NCBI GenBank assembly: GCA_964545205.1
Contig: CAZJFH010000020.1
Span: 12,226 to 76,225 of the forward strand
Length of the DNA: 64,000 bases
Direction: 5' to 3'
From: CAZJFH01 sp964545205
GTDB lineage: Bacteria; Pseudomonadota; Alphaproteobacteria; Rhodospirillales; Magnetospirillaceae
In this document: piece by piece, positions 30,375 through 37,992 of the stretch
Layout of the letters: every line of letters begins with the position of its first letter
Position numbering within the stretch: position 1 is the stretch's first letter
Program-made: the position numbers and the translations under genes
The notes under the pieces: model-generated
Told to the model about the DNA's origin: nothing
The model's input: the letters and a program-made list of their open reading frames with translations, nothing else
Databases searched by the model: none

Positions 30375-30620
30375 TCAGCGTCTGCGGCGATGGCGCGCTC
30401 GTGCACGGGCTCGCACGGGTCGACCCCGGCCGCCATTCGCCAGACCCGCGGCGGCCGGCCTCGGCGCGGCCTCCGCCAGTTCCTCGCAGGCGCAGGAAAG
30501 ATCGGCCTCCGGCATCGCCTCCAGCACCGCGAACAGACGGTCGGCGACCTCGAACCTGCCGTCGCGGTAGGCTTGGCGGAATGCCTTCAAGACCTGCTCT
30601 GCGAGTGTGGAACGAGCCAT
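30375..30620 (-). CDS. Hypothetical 81-residue protein divergent from copA
   Basis: A small protein beginning ARSTLAEQVLKAFRQAYRDG, with a helical first half containing two close cysteines (LSCACEEL) and a strongly basic end (RARARARHRRRR). It follows an AGGAGG-type site (GAAAGGAGGGTGCG). No family recognised. It is transcribed away from copA, whose CueR-type promoter is in the shared gap, so it may be coregulated. Confidence 0.5.
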   Translation of the reverse strand: MARSTLAEQVLKAFRQAYRDGRFEVADRLFAVLEAMPEADLSCACEELAEAAPRPAAAGLANGGRGRPVRARARARHRRRR

Positions 30621-30686
30621 CGCACCCTCCTTTCGTCGGCGTTCACCGAGCCTGCGCCTTGCAGCCGCTGCAAGGTCAAGTCCCCC

Positions 30687-30717
30687 TTGACCTTCCAATG
30701 ACTGGAACGTTGAACAT
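30687..30717 (+). promoter_or_regulatory. CueR-type promoter of copA
   Basis: TTGACC, a 19-bp spacer and GAACAT as -10. Within the spacer TTCCA-ATGAC-TGGAA forms the inverted repeat used by MerR-family copper regulators, and TTGACCTTCC with TGGAA and GTT resembles the E. coli copA promoter. The unusually long 19-bp spacer is the mark of MerR-type control. No cueR gene lies in the window. Confidence 0.7.
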
Positions 30718-30786
30718 GGCCAATGAGGTCGGCCCGGAACCCTGGGGTCTGAAAGCCGTTGGCCGATGAGGACGATGGAGGGCCGC

Positions 30787-33141
30787 ATGAACGCCCACGA
30801 GCACGCAGGACATCATCACCATCATGATCCGGGTCACGGCGCCGGCGCCGCGACCGTGAAGGATCCCGTCTGCGGCATGGATGTCGATCCGGCCGCCACG
30901 GCGCACCATGCCGAGCACGGCGGCGCCGCCTATCACTTCTGCAGCGCCAAGTGCCGCGAGCGCTTCGTCGCCGAGCCCGAACGCTGGCTGAAACCGAAGC
31001 AGGAGCAGCCCTCGCCCCAAAAGGGCGTCATCTACACCTGCCCGATGCACCCCGAGATCCGTCAGGAGGGGCCGGGCAACTGCCCGATCTGCGGCATGGC
31101 GCTGGAGCCGGCGACGGTCACCGCCGAGGCCGAGCCCAATCACGAGCTCATCGACATGACGCGGCGCTTCTGGGTCGGCGCGGCCCTGGCGACGCCGCTG
31201 ATGATCATGGTGATGGCCGAGCACGTCCCGGCCTTCGGCCTGCACGACTGGATTTCGCCGTCGCTGGCGGTTTGGGTTCAGTTCGTGCTGGCGACGCCGG
31301 TGGTGCTGTGGGCCGGCTGGCCGCTGCTGGTGCGGGGCTGGCGGTCGTTCCGCGGCTGGCGGCTCAACATGTTCTCGCTGATCGCGCTCGGCGTCTCGGC
31401 CGCCTACGTGTTCAGCCTGGTCGCCACCTTCGCGCCCGGCATCTTCCCGGCCGGCTTCCGTGGCGCGGAGGGCGTGGTCGCGGTCTACTACGAGGCGGCC
31501 GCCGTGATCACCGTGCTGGTGCTGCTGGGCCAGGTGCTCGAGTTGCGCGCCCGCGAGAAGACCGGCGGCGCCATCCGCGCGCTGCTGAATCTGGCGCCGA
31601 AGACGGCGCGGCGGCTGAAGCCCGACGGCCATGACGAGGAGATTCCGCTTTCCGAGGTGATGGTCGGCGATTCCCTGCGGGTGCGGCCCGGCGACGGCGT
31701 GCCGGTCGACGGCGTCGTGCTCGAGGGCCGCAGCGCCGTCGACGAGTCGATGGTCACCGGCGAGTCGATGCCGGTCGACAAGCAGCCCGGCGACAAGGTG
31801 ATCGGCGGAACCGTCAACGGCACCGGCAGCCTGGTCGTGCGCGCCGAGAAGGTCGGCAGCGACACGATGCTGTCGCGCATCGTCGAGATGGTCGCCGAGG
31901 CCCAGCGCAGCCGCGCGCCGATCCAGCGCCTCGCCGACCTGGTCTCGGCCTGGTTCGTGCCGGCGGTGATGATCATCGCCGCACTGGCCTTCATGGTCTG
32001 GGGGTTCTGGGGGCCCGAACCGGCCTTGGCCTACGCCCTGATCGCCGCCGTCTCGGTGCTGATCATCGCCTGTCCGTGCGCCCTGGGCCTCGCGACGCCG
32101 ATGTCGATCATGGTCGGCGTCGGCCGCGGCGCCCAGATGGGCGTGCTGATCAAATCGGCCGAGGCGCTGGAGCGCTTCGAGAAGGTCGACACCCTGGTCG
32201 TCGACAAGACCGGCACGCTGACGCTGGGCAAGCCGACCGTGACCGAGATCGTGCCGGCCGCCGGCATGACCGCCGACGAGGTGTTGGGGCTGGCGGCGAG
32301 CCTGGAGCGTGCCAGCGAGCACCCCTTGGCCGCCGCCATCGTCGCCGCGGCCAGGGAGAAGGGACTGGCGCTCGCCGAGGTGACGGACTTCGCCTCCACC
32401 ACCGGCAAGGGCGTGACCGGCACCGTCGCCGGCCGCGAGGTGGCGCTCGGCAATGCCGCGATGATGCGGGACGCCGGCGTCGACCTTGCGGGCTTGCGCG
32501 ATCAGGCGGACGCGTTGCGCCGGAGCGGTGCCACCGCGATGTACGTCGCCGTCGACGGTGCGCCGGCCGGTGTGCTGGCCGTCGCCGACCCCGTCAAGCA
32601 GACGACGCCGGCCGCCCTCGACGACCTGCGCCGGCATGGCGTGCGCATCGTCATGCTGACCGGCGACAACGAGACGACGGCGAAGGCGGTGGCGCAGCGG
32701 CTGGGCATCGACGAGGTCGTGGCCGAGGTGCTGCCCGAGGACAAGGGCAAGGTGGTGCAACGGTTCAAGGCGCAAGGGGCGGTGGTCGCGATGGCCGGCG
32801 ACGGCGTCAACGACGCTCCGGGCCTCGCGGCGGCGGATGTCGGCGTCGCCATGGGCACCGGCACCGAGGTGGCGATCCAGTCGGCCGGCGTCACCCTGGT
32901 CAAGGGCGACCTCGCCGGCATCGCACGGGCGCGCAATCTCAGCCTGGCGACGATGCGCAACATCCGCCAGAACCTGTTCCTGGCCTTCGTCTACAACGCG
33001 CTCGGCGTGCCGATCGCCGCCGGCGTGCTGTATCCGGTGTTCGGCTGGCTGTTGAGCCCGATCATCGCCGCGGCGGCGATGTCCTTGAGCTCGGTGTCGG
33101 TGATCGGCAACGCGCTGCGGCTGCGCTGGGTTCGGCTTTGA
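30787..33141 (+). CDS. copA: Copper-exporting P1B-ATPase (CopA family) with YHS and heavy-metal-binding domains
   Basis: A 784-residue P-type ATPase. The start is His-rich (HEHAGHHHHHDPGHG), followed by a YHS domain (KDPVCGMDVD and YHFCSAKCRERF, residues about 26-70) and a heavy-metal-binding domain (YTCPMHPEI and CPICGMALEP, about 85-118) in place of usual HMA domains. The motor follows: VTGES in the actuator, CPC in IIACPCALGLATP, DKTGTLT, SEHP and GDGVNDAPGLA. It exports Cu(I) from the cytoplasm. ATG at 30787 is preferred over 30766 and 30775, because GGAGG lies just before it. A CueR-type promoter precedes it. Confidence 0.93.
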   Translation: MNAHEHAGHHHHHDPGHGAGAATVKDPVCGMDVDPAATAHHAEHGGAAYHFCSAKCRERFVAEPERWLKPKQEQPSPQKGVIYTCPMHPEIRQEGPGNCPICGMALEPATVTAEAEPNHELIDMTRRFWVGAALATPLMIMVMAEHVPAFGLHDWISPSLAVWVQFVLATPVVLWAGWPLLVRGWRSFRGWRLNMFSLIALGVSAAYVFSLVATFAPGIFPAGFRGAEGVVAVYYEAAAVITVLVLLGQVLELRAREKTGGAIRALLNLAPKTARRLKPDGHDEEIPLSEVMVGDSLRVRPGDGVPVDGVVLEGRSAVDESMVTGESMPVDKQPGDKVIGGTVNGTGSLVVRAEKVGSDTMLSRIVEMVAEAQRSRAPIQRLADLVSAWFVPAVMIIAALAFMVWGFWGPEPALAYALIAAVSVLIIACPCALGLATPMSIMVGVGRGAQMGVLIKSAEALERFEKVDTLVVDKTGTLTLGKPTVTEIVPAAGMTADEVLGLAASLERASEHPLAAAIVAAAREKGLALAEVTDFASTTGKGVTGTVAGREVALGNAAMMRDAGVDLAGLRDQADALRRSGATAMYVAVDGAPAGVLAVADPVKQTTPAALDDLRRHGVRIVMLTGDNETTAKAVAQRLGIDEVVAEVLPEDKGKVVQRFKAQGAVVAMAGDGVNDAPGLAAADVGVAMGTGTEVAIQSAGVTLVKGDLAGIARARNLSLATMRNIRQNLFLAFVYNALGVPIAAGVLYPVFGWLLSPIIAAAAMSLSSVSVIGNALRLRWVRL

Positions 33142-33244
33142 GCTCGAAGCGGCGCCTGGACGGCGCTCGGCCTGCTCGGCGTTCGTCTTGAGGGCGAGGG
33201 CGCCGTCGGCCGACGACGCGGCCGGGCGCCCCGGATCGGGCCTC

Positions 33245-33270
33245 GCGCGCGTCCTTCGCTGGACGCGCGC
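33245..33270 (+). terminator. Terminator-like hairpin after copA
   Basis: GCGCGCGTCC-TTCGCT-GGACGCGCGC is a perfect 10-bp stem with a 6-base loop, about 105 bp after the copA stop and 47 bp before the HD-GYP gene. No T-run follows. Confidence 0.6.
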
Positions 33271-33316
33271 GGCAGCTTGCGGGTAAATCAATCGGGAGGT
33301 AAACCAGGGGCGCTAT

Positions 33317-34594
33317 ATGAACAACCTCTACCGGCTGTTTGCGGTCCGGCTGGGACTGGCGGCCACCGTCATCGCCTTGCTGCTTGGAGGCGCCGCATAC
33401 CTGCAGCAGCAGTCGGTGGTCGCCCGACAGGTGGTCGCGCTGGCCGCGGCCGAGGCCCGCGACTTCATCGTCGCGCAACCGGAGGGGATGCCGGAACTGC
33501 TGCGGCTGAGGCCGGCGGAACTCGAGCGGCGCCTGGAAGGCTGGCTGGAGGGCAGGGCGGCGGGAGCCGACGGGCATTTCGCCGTGGCCGAACTCTACGA
33601 CCGCCGCCAGCGCCCGATCGCCGAGGCCGCGCGCGCCGAAGCCGAGGCCCTGGAAGCGGCCATCGACGAGACGGCGCATGCCTTTCCGGAAGGGGCGGAG
33701 CCCTGGCACGACAAGGTGTCGGTCGATGGCGGTCTGTTCATGCGCGTGGTCGTGCCGCTGACGGATGCCGGCGGCGCCCGGCATGGCTTCTTCGAGGGCG
33801 TCTATCGCGTCTCCGACGCGCGCCGCGCAGCGATGATGACATCGGCGGCCCGGACCGTCGGCGTCGTCGTCGTCGTCGTCTGCGCCACGACGCTGTTCCT
33901 GGTTCCGGTGATCGTCGCGCTCAACCGGCATCTGGTCGAGCTGTCGCGCAAACTCCTTCGCAGCAACCTCGATACGCTGGGACTGCTCGGGGACGCCATC
34001 GCCAAGCGCGACAGCGACACGCACGCCCACAATTATCGGGTCACGCTGTACGCCCTCGGCCTTGCCGAGGCGATCGAACTGGATCGTGCCGCCATCCAGG
34101 ATCTGATCAAGGGGGCGTTCCTCCACGACGTCGGCAAGATCGCGATTCCCGACGGCATCCTGCTCAAGCCGGGTCGGCTCGATGCCGACGAGTTCGCGGT
34201 GATGAAGACCCATGTCGACCACGGCGTCGACATCATCCGCCGCTCGGAGTGGCTCGCGGGCGCCAACCCCGTCGTCCGGCACCACCACGAGAAGTTCGAC
34301 GGCAGCGGCTATCCCGACGGACTCTCGGGTCAGCAAATTCCGATCGTCGCGCGCATCTTCGCCATCGCCGACGTGTTCGACGCCCTGACCTCGAAGCGGC
34401 CGTACAAGGAGGCGATGCCGTTCGAGCGCGCCATGGCGATTCTTCGCGACGGCCGCGGCAGTCATTTCGATCCGGACTTGCTCGACGCCTTCGAGCGCAT
34501 CGCCCGGCCGGCTTACGAAACCTACGGAAAGAGCACGGAATCGTCGGTCGCGACCGAACTCGCGGACCGGGCCGGCCGCTATTTCGGCGTGTAG
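33317..34594 (+). CDS. Membrane HD-GYP cyclic-di-GMP phosphodiesterase
   Basis: A 425-residue protein: TM1 (about residues 9-29), a periplasmic sensor region (30-175), TM2 (about 176-198) and a C-terminal HD-GYP domain. Key residues are visible in FLHDVGKIAIPDGIL, HVDHGVDII, VRHHHEKFDGSGYPDGLSG and FAIADVFDALTSKRPYK, with the full HD and GYP motifs. HD-GYP enzymes break down cyclic-di-GMP to pGpG or GMP. It lies just upstream of the DUF6134/two-component operon, separated by a control box, and may or may not belong to that system. No GGDEF partner is seen. Confidence 0.9.
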   Translation: MNNLYRLFAVRLGLAATVIALLLGGAAYLQQQSVVARQVVALAAAEARDFIVAQPEGMPELLRLRPAELERRLEGWLEGRAAGADGHFAVAELYDRRQRPIAEAARAEAEALEAAIDETAHAFPEGAEPWHDKVSVDGGLFMRVVVPLTDAGGARHGFFEGVYRVSDARRAAMMTSAARTVGVVVVVVCATTLFLVPVIVALNRHLVELSRKLLRSNLDTLGLLGDAIAKRDSDTHAHNYRVTLYALGLAEAIELDRAAIQDLIKGAFLHDVGKIAIPDGILLKPGRLDADEFAVMKTHVDHGVDIIRRSEWLAGANPVVRHHHEKFDGSGYPDGLSGQQIPIVARIFAIADVFDALTSKRPYKEAMPFERAMAILRDGRGSHFDPDLLDAFERIARPAYETYGKSTESSVATELADRAGRYFGV

Positions 34595-34602
34595 CCGCAC
34601 GC

Positions 34603-34619
34603 CGTCAGCCTGCCGTCAT
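34603..34619 (+). promoter_or_regulatory. Direct-repeat box upstream of the DUF6134/two-component operon
   Basis: CGTCAG-CCTGC-CGTCAT: two CGTCAK hexamers 11 bp apart, 44 bp before the DUF6134 start codon. The same arrangement occurs at 37351-37367 before the hemolysin-family operon. The 11-bp period is the rule for OmpR-family response regulators. Confidence 0.6.
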
Positions 34620-34662
34620 GTTGCCGGGCTATCACCGCACCACCACGATGCGGAGGAGCACG

Positions 34663-35316
34663 ATGTTCGAGATCAATTGGAAAGCCGGGCTGACGGCCCT
34701 GGCAGTCGCGCTGACCGCGTCCTGCGGCGCCGCCGCGTGGACGATACCGGACGGCGGCATGCTGCGTTTCCAGGTGCTGCGCGAGGGCAGCCCGATCGGC
34801 ACGCACACCCTGCGCTTCGCCGAGGACGCCGACGCGTTGCGGGTCGAGGTCGTCACCGACGTGGCGGTCGACGTCGCCTTCATCACCGTCTATCGCTTCG
34901 CCCACGAGGGCCGCGAGGTCTGGCGCGACGGGCGCCTGGTCGCCCTCGATTCGCAGACCGACGACGACGGCACCGACCACCGCCTGACGATCAGCGCCGA
35001 AGGCGGCAAGCTGGTGGTCGAGGGCGACGGCAAGCGCAGCGAGGCCGCGCCCGGGATCATCCCCGCCAGCCTGTGGCACCCCGAACTGGTCGAGCAGCCG
35101 GTCTTGCTCAACACCTTGGACGGTCGCGCCATGGCCGTCGACGTCACGTTGGTCGGCACCGAGGCCGTTCCGGCCCGCGGCGGCACCGTCGAGGCACGGC
35201 ACTACGCCATCCGTGGCGATCTCGAACGCGACGTGTGGTACGATGACGCCGGAACCTTGGTGCGGGTGCGCTTCACGGGAAGCGACGGCTCCGACATCGT
35301 CTACAACCTGCTCTAG
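34663..35316 (+). CDS. DUF6134 family exported protein
   Basis: A 217-residue protein with a signal peptide (WKAGLTALAVALTASCGAAA) and a beta-rich mature domain: MLRFQVLREGSPIGTHTLRF, then DVAFITVYRFAHEGREVWRDGRLVALDSQTDDDG and a C-terminal ERDVWYDDAGTLVRVRF. This is the DUF6134 pattern, a LolA-like or outer-surface lipid-binding-type beta sheet by appearance. Role unknown. It is the first gene of the operon with the following two-component genes, starting 6 bp before them, which suggests it senses or reports the product of the neighbouring biosynthetic operon. Confidence 0.75.
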   Translation: MFEINWKAGLTALAVALTASCGAAAWTIPDGGMLRFQVLREGSPIGTHTLRFAEDADALRVEVVTDVAVDVAFITVYRFAHEGREVWRDGRLVALDSQTDDDGTDHRLTISAEGGKLVVEGDGKRSEAAPGIIPASLWHPELVEQPVLLNTLDGRAMAVDVTLVGTEAVPARGGTVEARHYAIRGDLERDVWYDDAGTLVRVRFTGSDGSDIVYNLL

Positions 35317-35322
35317 ACTCCC

Positions 35323-36000
35323 ATGCGCCTGCTGCTGATCGAGGACAACGATCGTCTCGCCGAATTCGTGCGGACGGCCCTGGTCGCCGGCGGCTTCGCG
35401 GTCGACCATTTCGGCGAGGCCGGCGAGGCCGCCGCGGCGCTGGACACGACGCGCTACGACGCCGTGGTCCTCGATCTCGGGCTGCCCGACGGCGACGGCA
35501 TGGACGTGCTCAGGACCCTGCGGGCGGCCGGCAACGGCGTTCCCGTCCTCATCCTCACCGCCCGCGACGGGGTCGGCGACCGCGTCGCGGGACTCGACGC
35601 CGGCGCCGACGACTACCTGCTCAAGCCGTTCGCGGTCGAGGAACTGCTGGCCCGCGTCCGCGCCCTGCTGCGCCGGCCGGGTGGCGCCCTGGGCGTCGTC
35701 CTGACCGCCGGCAACCTCGAGCTCGACACCGTCGCCCGCGAGGTCCGGATCGGCGGCACGCCGGTGGTGGTGTCCCGCCGCGAGGTCGACGTGCTGGAGG
35801 AACTGCTGCGGCGGTGTGGCCGGGTGGTCCCCAAGGCGGTGATCGAGGAGAGCGTCTACGCCTTCGACAGCGACATCGGCTCGAACGCCATCGAGGCCAG
35901 CATCTCGCGGCTGCGCAAACGGCTGATGGCGCAGGGCGCCAGCGTCGGCATCCACACCTTGCGCGGCGTCGGGTATCTGCTGTCGGACCGGCCGGCTTGA
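35323..36000 (+). CDS. OmpR-family response regulator (QseB/PmrA/TctD-like)
   Basis: A 225-residue regulator with receiver motifs LIEDN, VVLDLGLPDGDG (phospho-acceptor Asp about 51) and LLKPFAVEEL, and a DNA-binding winged helix with SRREVDVLEELLRRCG, SNAIEASISRLRKRL and the wing IHTLRGVGYLL. It follows the DUF6134 gene by 6 bp and is coupled to its kinase. CGTCAK-N5-CGTCAK boxes before its own operon and before the hemolysin-family operon make it the likely controller of both. Confidence 0.9.
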   Translation: MRLLLIEDNDRLAEFVRTALVAGGFAVDHFGEAGEAAAALDTTRYDAVVLDLGLPDGDGMDVLRTLRAAGNGVPVLILTARDGVGDRVAGLDAGADDYLLKPFAVEELLARVRALLRRPGGALGVVLTAGNLELDTVAREVRIGGTPVVVSRREVDVLEELLRRCGRVVPKAVIEESVYAFDSDIGSNAIEASISRLRKRLMAQGASVGIHTLRGVGYLLSDRPA

Positions 36001-36014
36001 GCGCGCCGTCGCTG

Positions 36015-37370
36015 ATGCGCCGCGTGGCGGTGCGCCTGACCTTGCTCACGGTGGCCGCGGCGGCGATCCTCTACGGCCTGCTCTATGCCGAATACCTGGA
36101 CAGCCGCGAAACCCTGCGCGACAGCTCGCTGCAGTCGCAGCTTCGCGACCTGCTCTCGCACCTGCAGCCCGGACCGCGCCTGACGCTGCCGGACAGCGTC
36201 GCGGCGACCTATGCCGCCCCGGGAGGGCGGTTCCGGTACGCGCTCTCGGTGTCGGGCGGCGCCAGGGTGGCGGCCTCGCCGGCGCCGGTCTGGGACTGGC
36301 GCAACGTCGCCGATGCCGATGGCCGGCCGGAATACTACAGCTACGTCGACGCCGGCCATCGCGTGTACGGGGCGGTGCAGCGGATCGAACTGGCCGGGCG
36401 GCCGGTCTGGGTGCAGGTCGAGCAGGACGAAAGCCACGACGACCTGCTGGTCGAGCACGTCCTGGCCGAGTTCTGGGACGACGGCGGCGGCTGGTTCGTG
36501 CTGCCGTTCCTGGCCGCGATGCTGGGATCGAGCCTGCTCACCATCCAGCGCACCCTGGCGCCGCTGCGCCGGGTGTCGGCGCTGGCGCGCCGGATCGGGC
36601 CCGGCAACACCGAACTGCGCCTGCCGGCCACCGGCATGCCGCGCGAGCTCCTGCCCGTGGTAGAGGCCGTCAACGGTGCGCTGGAACGGCTCGACGGCGG
36701 CTTTCGCATGCAGCGCGAGTTCACCGCCGACGCCGCCCACCAGCTCCGCACGCCCCTGGCGGTGCTGCGATCGCACGTCGACACGCTGGCCGATCGCGAC
36801 ACCTCGGCCGCGTTGCGGCGCGATCTGGACGTGATGGCCCGGCTGGTCGAGCAGCTTCTCAAGGTCGCTCAGCTCGAAGCGGTGGCCATCGCTCCGGACC
36901 AGCGCGCCGATCTGCGGGACGTCGCGCTCGACGTCGCCGCGCTGCTCGGTCCGTGGGCGATCGAGGCCGGCAAGACCATCGAGGTCGACGACGGGCCCGC
37001 GGTGCCGGTGCGCGGCAATCGCGACATCCTCTACAACGTCGTCCGCAACCTCGCCGAGAACGCGCTCGTCCACACTGGCCCCGGGACCGCGGTGGTGATC
37101 ACGCCCCGCGCCGACGGGTCGCTGGCGGTGCGCGACCACGGTCCCGGCGTGCCGCCGGAGCGGCGCGAACTGGTGTTCAAGCGCTTCTGGCGCGGCGACC
37201 GCCGGGACAACGGCGGCGCCGGGCTCGGCCTGGCGATCGTCGCCCGCGCCATGGAGCTGCATGGCGGCGGCGTCGCGATCGAGGACGCCCCCGGCGGCGG
37301 CGCCGTTTTCATCCTGAAGTTTCCGCCGCTTGCCCCGGATGGCGACCAACCGTCAGGATCACGTCAGTAA
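36015..37370 (+). CDS. Sensor histidine kinase (QseC/PmrB/TctE-like)
   Basis: A 451-residue membrane kinase: TM1 (about residues 7-25), a periplasmic domain of about 135 residues, TM2 (about 165-182), then a dimerisation domain with phospho-accepting His in TADAAHQLRTPLAVLRSHVD (about residue 245), N box VVRNLAENALVHTG, and G boxes VRDHGPGVPPERR and GGAGLGLAIVARAMELHGG. Start taken at the ATG at 36015; a TTG at 35997 overlapping the preceding stop is an alternative. Its stimulus is unknown; neighbours suggest a lipid, peptide or envelope signal. Confidence 0.88.
   Translation: MRRVAVRLTLLTVAAAAILYGLLYAEYLDSRETLRDSSLQSQLRDLLSHLQPGPRLTLPDSVAATYAAPGGRFRYALSVSGGARVAASPAPVWDWRNVADADGRPEYYSYVDAGHRVYGAVQRIELAGRPVWVQVEQDESHDDLLVEHVLAEFWDDGGGWFVLPFLAAMLGSSLLTIQRTLAPLRRVSALARRIGPGNTELRLPATGMPRELLPVVEAVNGALERLDGGFRMQREFTADAAHQLRTPLAVLRSHVDTLADRDTSAALRRDLDVMARLVEQLLKVAQLEAVAIAPDQRADLRDVALDVAALLGPWAIEAGKTIEVDDGPAVPVRGNRDILYNVVRNLAENALVHTGPGTAVVITPRADGSLAVRDHGPGVPPERRELVFKRFWRGDRRDNGGAGLGLAIVARAMELHGGGVAIEDAPGGGAVFILKFPPLAPDGDQPSGSRQ
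37351..37367 (+). promoter_or_regulatory. Direct-repeat box upstream of the thermostable-hemolysin operon
   Basis: CGTCAG-GATCA-CGTCAG, with a further CGTCGG 9 bp on (37371-37376). It lies in the last codons of the kinase gene, about 60-75 bp before the hemolysin-family start codon. Same motif and 11-bp spacing as at 34603-34619. Confidence 0.6.
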
Positions 37371-37425
37371 ACGTCGGCATCGTCCAGGTGTCGCCCGCTT
37401 CGGGGCGCCTTGACGGGGCCGCCGC

Positions 37426-37992
37426 ATGACAATCCTGACCGTTCCCTCCCGACACCCCCTGCGCCGCGAGGCGCAGGACCTGATCACCGCCGTCTACGCC
37501 GAAACCTACGGCGCCGCCGTCGACGACTTCCCGCCCGAGCTTATCGTCGCGCTCGACGCCGCGGGCGTGGTCATCGCCGCGGCCGGGCTGCGGTTCGACC
37601 GGTTCTTCTCGGAATGTTATCTCGACGCGCCCGCGGAAGCCGAGTTGTCCCGGGTGTCCGGCGCGCCGGTGCGACGCGAGGCGGTGTTCGAGGTGACGAC
37701 CCTGGCCTGCCGCCGGCCGAGCGCCGCCCTGGCGCTGATCGAGGGAATCGTCGCGCACGGCCGCGCGCTGGGCATGCGCTGGGCGTTCTTCACCCTGACC
37801 GAGCGCCTGCGCGCCGCGTTGCGGCGCTGGGGCGTGCCGGTGCTCGATCTTTGCGCCGCCACGCCCGAGCGCGTCCGGCACCCGGAACGCTGGGGCCGCT
37901 ACTACCTGACCGAGCCGCGCGTCTGCGCCATCGCCGACGAGATGGTCCGGCTGGGCGCGCCGCCGCGCCCGGAGGCGGCGGTCCATGCCTGA
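37426..37992 (+). CDS. Thermostable hemolysin family protein (GNAT/autoinducer-synthase-like)
   Basis: A 188-residue protein with the blocks of the thermostable hemolysin (delta-VPH) family: an N-terminal HPLRREAQDLITAVYAETYGA, a central FDRFFSECYLDAPAE and FEVTTLACRRPSAALALIEG, and a late WAFFTLTERLRAALRRWGVP. The fold is expected to be N-acyltransferase-like, similar to GNAT or LuxI-type enzymes, so despite its name an acyl-transfer role is more plausible than direct lysis. It leads a four-gene operon with an AMP-dependent ligase (8-bp overlap), a di-iron oxidase-like protein and an SDR, the makings of a small lipid or signal pathway. Confidence 0.8.
   Translation: MTILTVPSRHPLRREAQDLITAVYAETYGAAVDDFPPELIVALDAAGVVIAAAGLRFDRFFSECYLDAPAEAELSRVSGAPVRREAVFEVTTLACRRPSAALALIEGIVAHGRALGMRWAFFTLTERLRAALRRWGVPVLDLCAATPERVRHPERWGRYYLTEPRVCAIADEMVRLGAPPRPEAAVHA

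Noticed and set aside
30676..33291. 871-codon minus-strand frame opposite copA
   Set aside because: Composition typical of an antisense shadow; copA on the plus strand has every P-type ATPase motif.
33862..33885. GTC triplet repeat as a regulatory or unstable repeat
   Set aside because: It encodes a run of Val in the second membrane helix of the HD-GYP protein; ordinary codon use.
37426..37992. Calling the hemolysin-family gene a virulence toxin
   Set aside because: The family is acyltransferase-like and sits in a biosynthetic operon; no toxin export signal is present.
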